Below, in pieces: positions 22,602 to 23,420 of a stretch of 23,420 bases of DNA. The notes beneath the pieces were generated by a model, which worked only from the letters and a program-made list of their open reading frames with translations, did no database searches and was not told the origin of the DNA. The DNA lies in assembly GCA_023136715.1 (NCBI GenBank), contig JAGLQT010000140.1, positions 1-23,420 of the forward strand. The letters run 5' to 3'. The translations under genes and the position numbers were made by a program. The first letter of the stretch is position 1, and each line of letters opens with the position of its first letter. The DNA is from Gammaproteobacteria bacterium. GTDB taxonomy: Bacteria; Pseudomonadota; Gammaproteobacteria; SZUA-229.

Positions 22602-22617
22602 TGCAAGTATCGAACCA
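22602..22617 (-). promoter_or_regulatory. Sigma-54-like element at the ntrB start
   Basis: Read on the minus strand, TGGTTCGATACTTGCA has GG and GC separated by exactly 10 bp and a perfect TTGCA; two of the -24 positions deviate (TT for CA). The predicted start (about 22591) falls after the first ntrB ATG and 3 nt before the second. Any transcript would be nearly leaderless. The NtrC palindrome lies about 160 bp upstream, a normal enhancer distance. Function is uncertain. Confidence 0.4.
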
Positions 22618-22690
22618 GAAATGTCTAAAATCTGAAAAAGATTTATATGTCTTTAAAATTCAAGTTGTTAGCTTATATAAAAATTGGGTA

Positions 22691-22720
22691 ATTAGAGATA
22701 TAAGCTTAAATTTCTGTCAA
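22691..22720 (-). promoter_or_regulatory. Sigma-70 promoter upstream of ntrB-ntrC
   Basis: On the minus strand a perfect -35 TTGACA (22720-22715) is followed by an 18-bp spacer and TCTAAT (22696-22691, 5 of 6 to consensus). The start would be near 22684, giving a leader of about 90 nt before ntrB. This could supply basal ntrBC expression. The NtrC palindrome lies about 25 bp upstream of the -35. Confidence 0.55.
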
Positions 22721-22744
22721 AAGCAGCTTGTAAGTAGAGTATAG

Positions 22745-22761
22745 CGCACCAATATGGTGCG
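22745..22761. promoter_or_regulatory. NtrC binding site (perfect palindrome)
   Basis: CGCACCAATATGGTGCG has perfect 7-bp arms and contains GCACC-N5-GGTGC, the established NtrC consensus known from glnA promoters. It lies between DUF4124 and ntrB, about 150 bp upstream of the ntrB start. Autoregulation of ntrBC by NtrC is the simplest reading. Confidence 0.85.
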
Positions 22762-22801
22762 GAGGGGTTTTAGAGGATTAAATTCGAACTAAGGTTAAAA
22801 A

Positions 22802-23308
22802 CTAGTGAAGTATGGAAGTTCGTTTCATGTGAAATTGAGCGGAACTTCTCATAAGAGTTTTTCCTGAACTGTTTACAAGCTCGACGTTGAGAGTATGGGT
22901 ACCACGATCAATTGAGGAGATTTGAGTGCTCAGTGAACTTGTTTTTGAAACCACGACCTGGTTATCAATACTGAGACGAATATAGTCGCCATTCTTTTCA
23001 TTAAGATCAGGGTCAATCGACAGGCTGACAGGAAGATTACCGGGGCTACTCGTAATGGTTGAATCATGTGCCGGACTAACGATTCTGAAAGATTTGTAAG
23101 AGGCGCTTTCTTCTTTTTTCTTTACTGGTTTTTTGACCTCAGGTTTGGGCATAGGGATTGCGTTGGGCGTGGGTGTTGGAATTAATTCCGAATTGGGTTG
23201 TTCAATATCGGAATAATGTACATCGCCTTCTTCATCTACCCAACGGTAAATTTCGGCCTGAACAGGCAACGTTACGAACAGTAGTGCAATAGACAATAAA
23301 TATTTCAT
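22802..23308 (-). CDS. DUF4124 domain-containing secreted protein
   Basis: This 168-residue protein has a clean signal peptide (M-K-Y-L-L-S-I-A-L-L-F-V-T-L-P-V-Q-A, cleaved before E-I-Y). It is followed directly by the DUF4124 signature Y-R-W-V-D-E-E-G-D-V-H-Y-S-D, a Pro/Lys-rich linker (about 45-65) and a beta-sandwich-like C-terminal part (about 70-160; P-A-H-D-S-T-I ... R-G-T-H-T-L-N-V-E-L). The biochemical function of the family is unknown. Genes of this type are often found between glnA and ntrB in gammaproteobacteria. It follows the glnA terminator, so it needs its own promoter in 23309-23343 or readthrough. I see no clear -35/-10 there; AGGT just before the ATG is a short-spaced ribosome binding site. 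Confidence 0.88.
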   Translation of the reverse strand: MKYLLSIALLFVTLPVQAEIYRWVDEEGDVHYSDIEQPNSELIPTPTPNAIPMPKPEVKKPVKKKEESASYKSFRIVSPAHDSTITSSPGNLPVSLSIDPDLNEKNGDYIRLSIDNQVVVSKTSSLSTQISSIDRGTHTLNVELVNSSGKTLMRSSAQFHMKRTSILH

Positions 23309-23343
23309 GACCTAAGCATAGACCTAAATAATTATTTGCGCAC

Positions 23344-23376
23344 AAAAAAATACCCCGTGCAAAAGACGGGGTATTT
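23344..23376 (-). terminator. Intrinsic terminator after glnA
   Basis: On the minus strand AAATACCCCGT pairs with ACGGGGTATTT (11-bp stem, 7-nt loop) and is followed by a run of Ts. It lies 25 bp after the glnA stop and before DUF4124. On the plus strand the stem is followed by TATTTCTC without a T run, so it acts in the minus direction. Confidence 0.92.
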
Positions 23377-23401
23377 CTCAGGATAAAACTAGAGCTTTAA
23401 A

Positions 23402-23420
23402 TTAAACGCTGTAGTACATA
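23402..23420 (-). CDS. glnA: Glutamine synthetase, last codons only
   Basis: Reading the minus strand from the right edge gives ATG-TAC-TAC-AGC-GTT-TAA, i.e. M-Y-Y-S-V-stop. This is the invariant type of C-terminus of bacterial glutamine synthetase I (...E-F-x-x-Y-Y-S-V). The following strong terminator, DUF4124 and ntrB-ntrC fit glnA exactly. The rest of the gene lies outside the window. With only five residues visible the call depends on this context, but the combination is distinctive. Confidence 0.8.

Noticed and set aside
1..23420. CRISPR arrays, tRNA/rRNA genes, insertion sequences, integrase or phage genes
   Set aside because: I found no regularly spaced repeats, no cloverleaf-like sequence, no transposase-like frame and no phage-type proteins on either strand by eye.

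Overview
The window reads as a moderately AT-rich chromosome segment from a gammaproteobacterium, probably marine or aquatic, although the species cannot be named from sequence alone. The flanks are housekeeping genes typical of that class: the end of gpsA and trmL on the left, and on the right ntrC, ntrB, a DUF4124 lipoprotein-like gene and the last codons of glnA. The glnA end can be read as M-Y-Y-S-V-stop on the minus strand at the right edge. From memory, ntrC and trmL lie close together in Pseudomonas aeruginosa. About 19 kb of accessory DNA (roughly 900-20070) lies between them here.

The first part of this accessory DNA (902-15134, plus strand) is one compact operon with gaps of 2-54 bp and several overlaps. 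It encodes a PrsR/NtrC-type sigma-54 response regulator followed by an MSHA-like type IV pilus or pseudopilus machine. The machine comprises an ExeA/MshM ATPase with a SPOR tail, an MshL secretin lipoprotein, MshN (TPR), an MshE assembly ATPase with an N-terminal c-di-GMP-binding type domain, MshG platform protein, a fused PilM/PilN-like MshI, MshJ and MshK. It ends with two unusual prepilin-like proteins that share a C-terminal 'GYLPCP' domain. The first of these carries an insertion of about 180 residues that is roughly half alanine. The usual MshB/A/C/D/O pilin set and a prepilin peptidase are absent from the window.

The second part (15131-20062) starts with a polytopic PrsK-like histidine kinase on the minus strand, converging on the pilus operon with its stop codon overlapping the last pilin stop. 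It is the natural candidate partner for the regulator at 902. Divergent from it are an ABC-2 type permease and a membrane-anchored helical-repeat protein. A self-contained pilin cassette follows: a near-perfect sigma-54 -24/-12 promoter, a type IV prepilin gene and an intrinsic terminator. Beyond the cassette lies the ABC ATPase. The pilin unit therefore sits between the two halves of an ABC transporter.

The third part is the nitrogen regulation locus on the minus strand (glnA, terminator, DUF4124, ntrB, ntrC). Upstream of ntrB are a consensus NtrC palindrome and a sigma-70 promoter, with a sigma-54-like element at the ntrB start.

The working model is that the PrsK-like kinase and PrsR-like regulator switch on the sigma-54 pilin at 18523. 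The MSHA-like machine assembles it, possibly gated by c-di-GMP through MshE, and the ABC transporter assists. The parts list is read from sequence; the wiring is inference. No stretch longer than 300 bases lacks a gene. The largest gaps (22595-22801, 18371-18522, 778-901) are covered by regulatory entries below.
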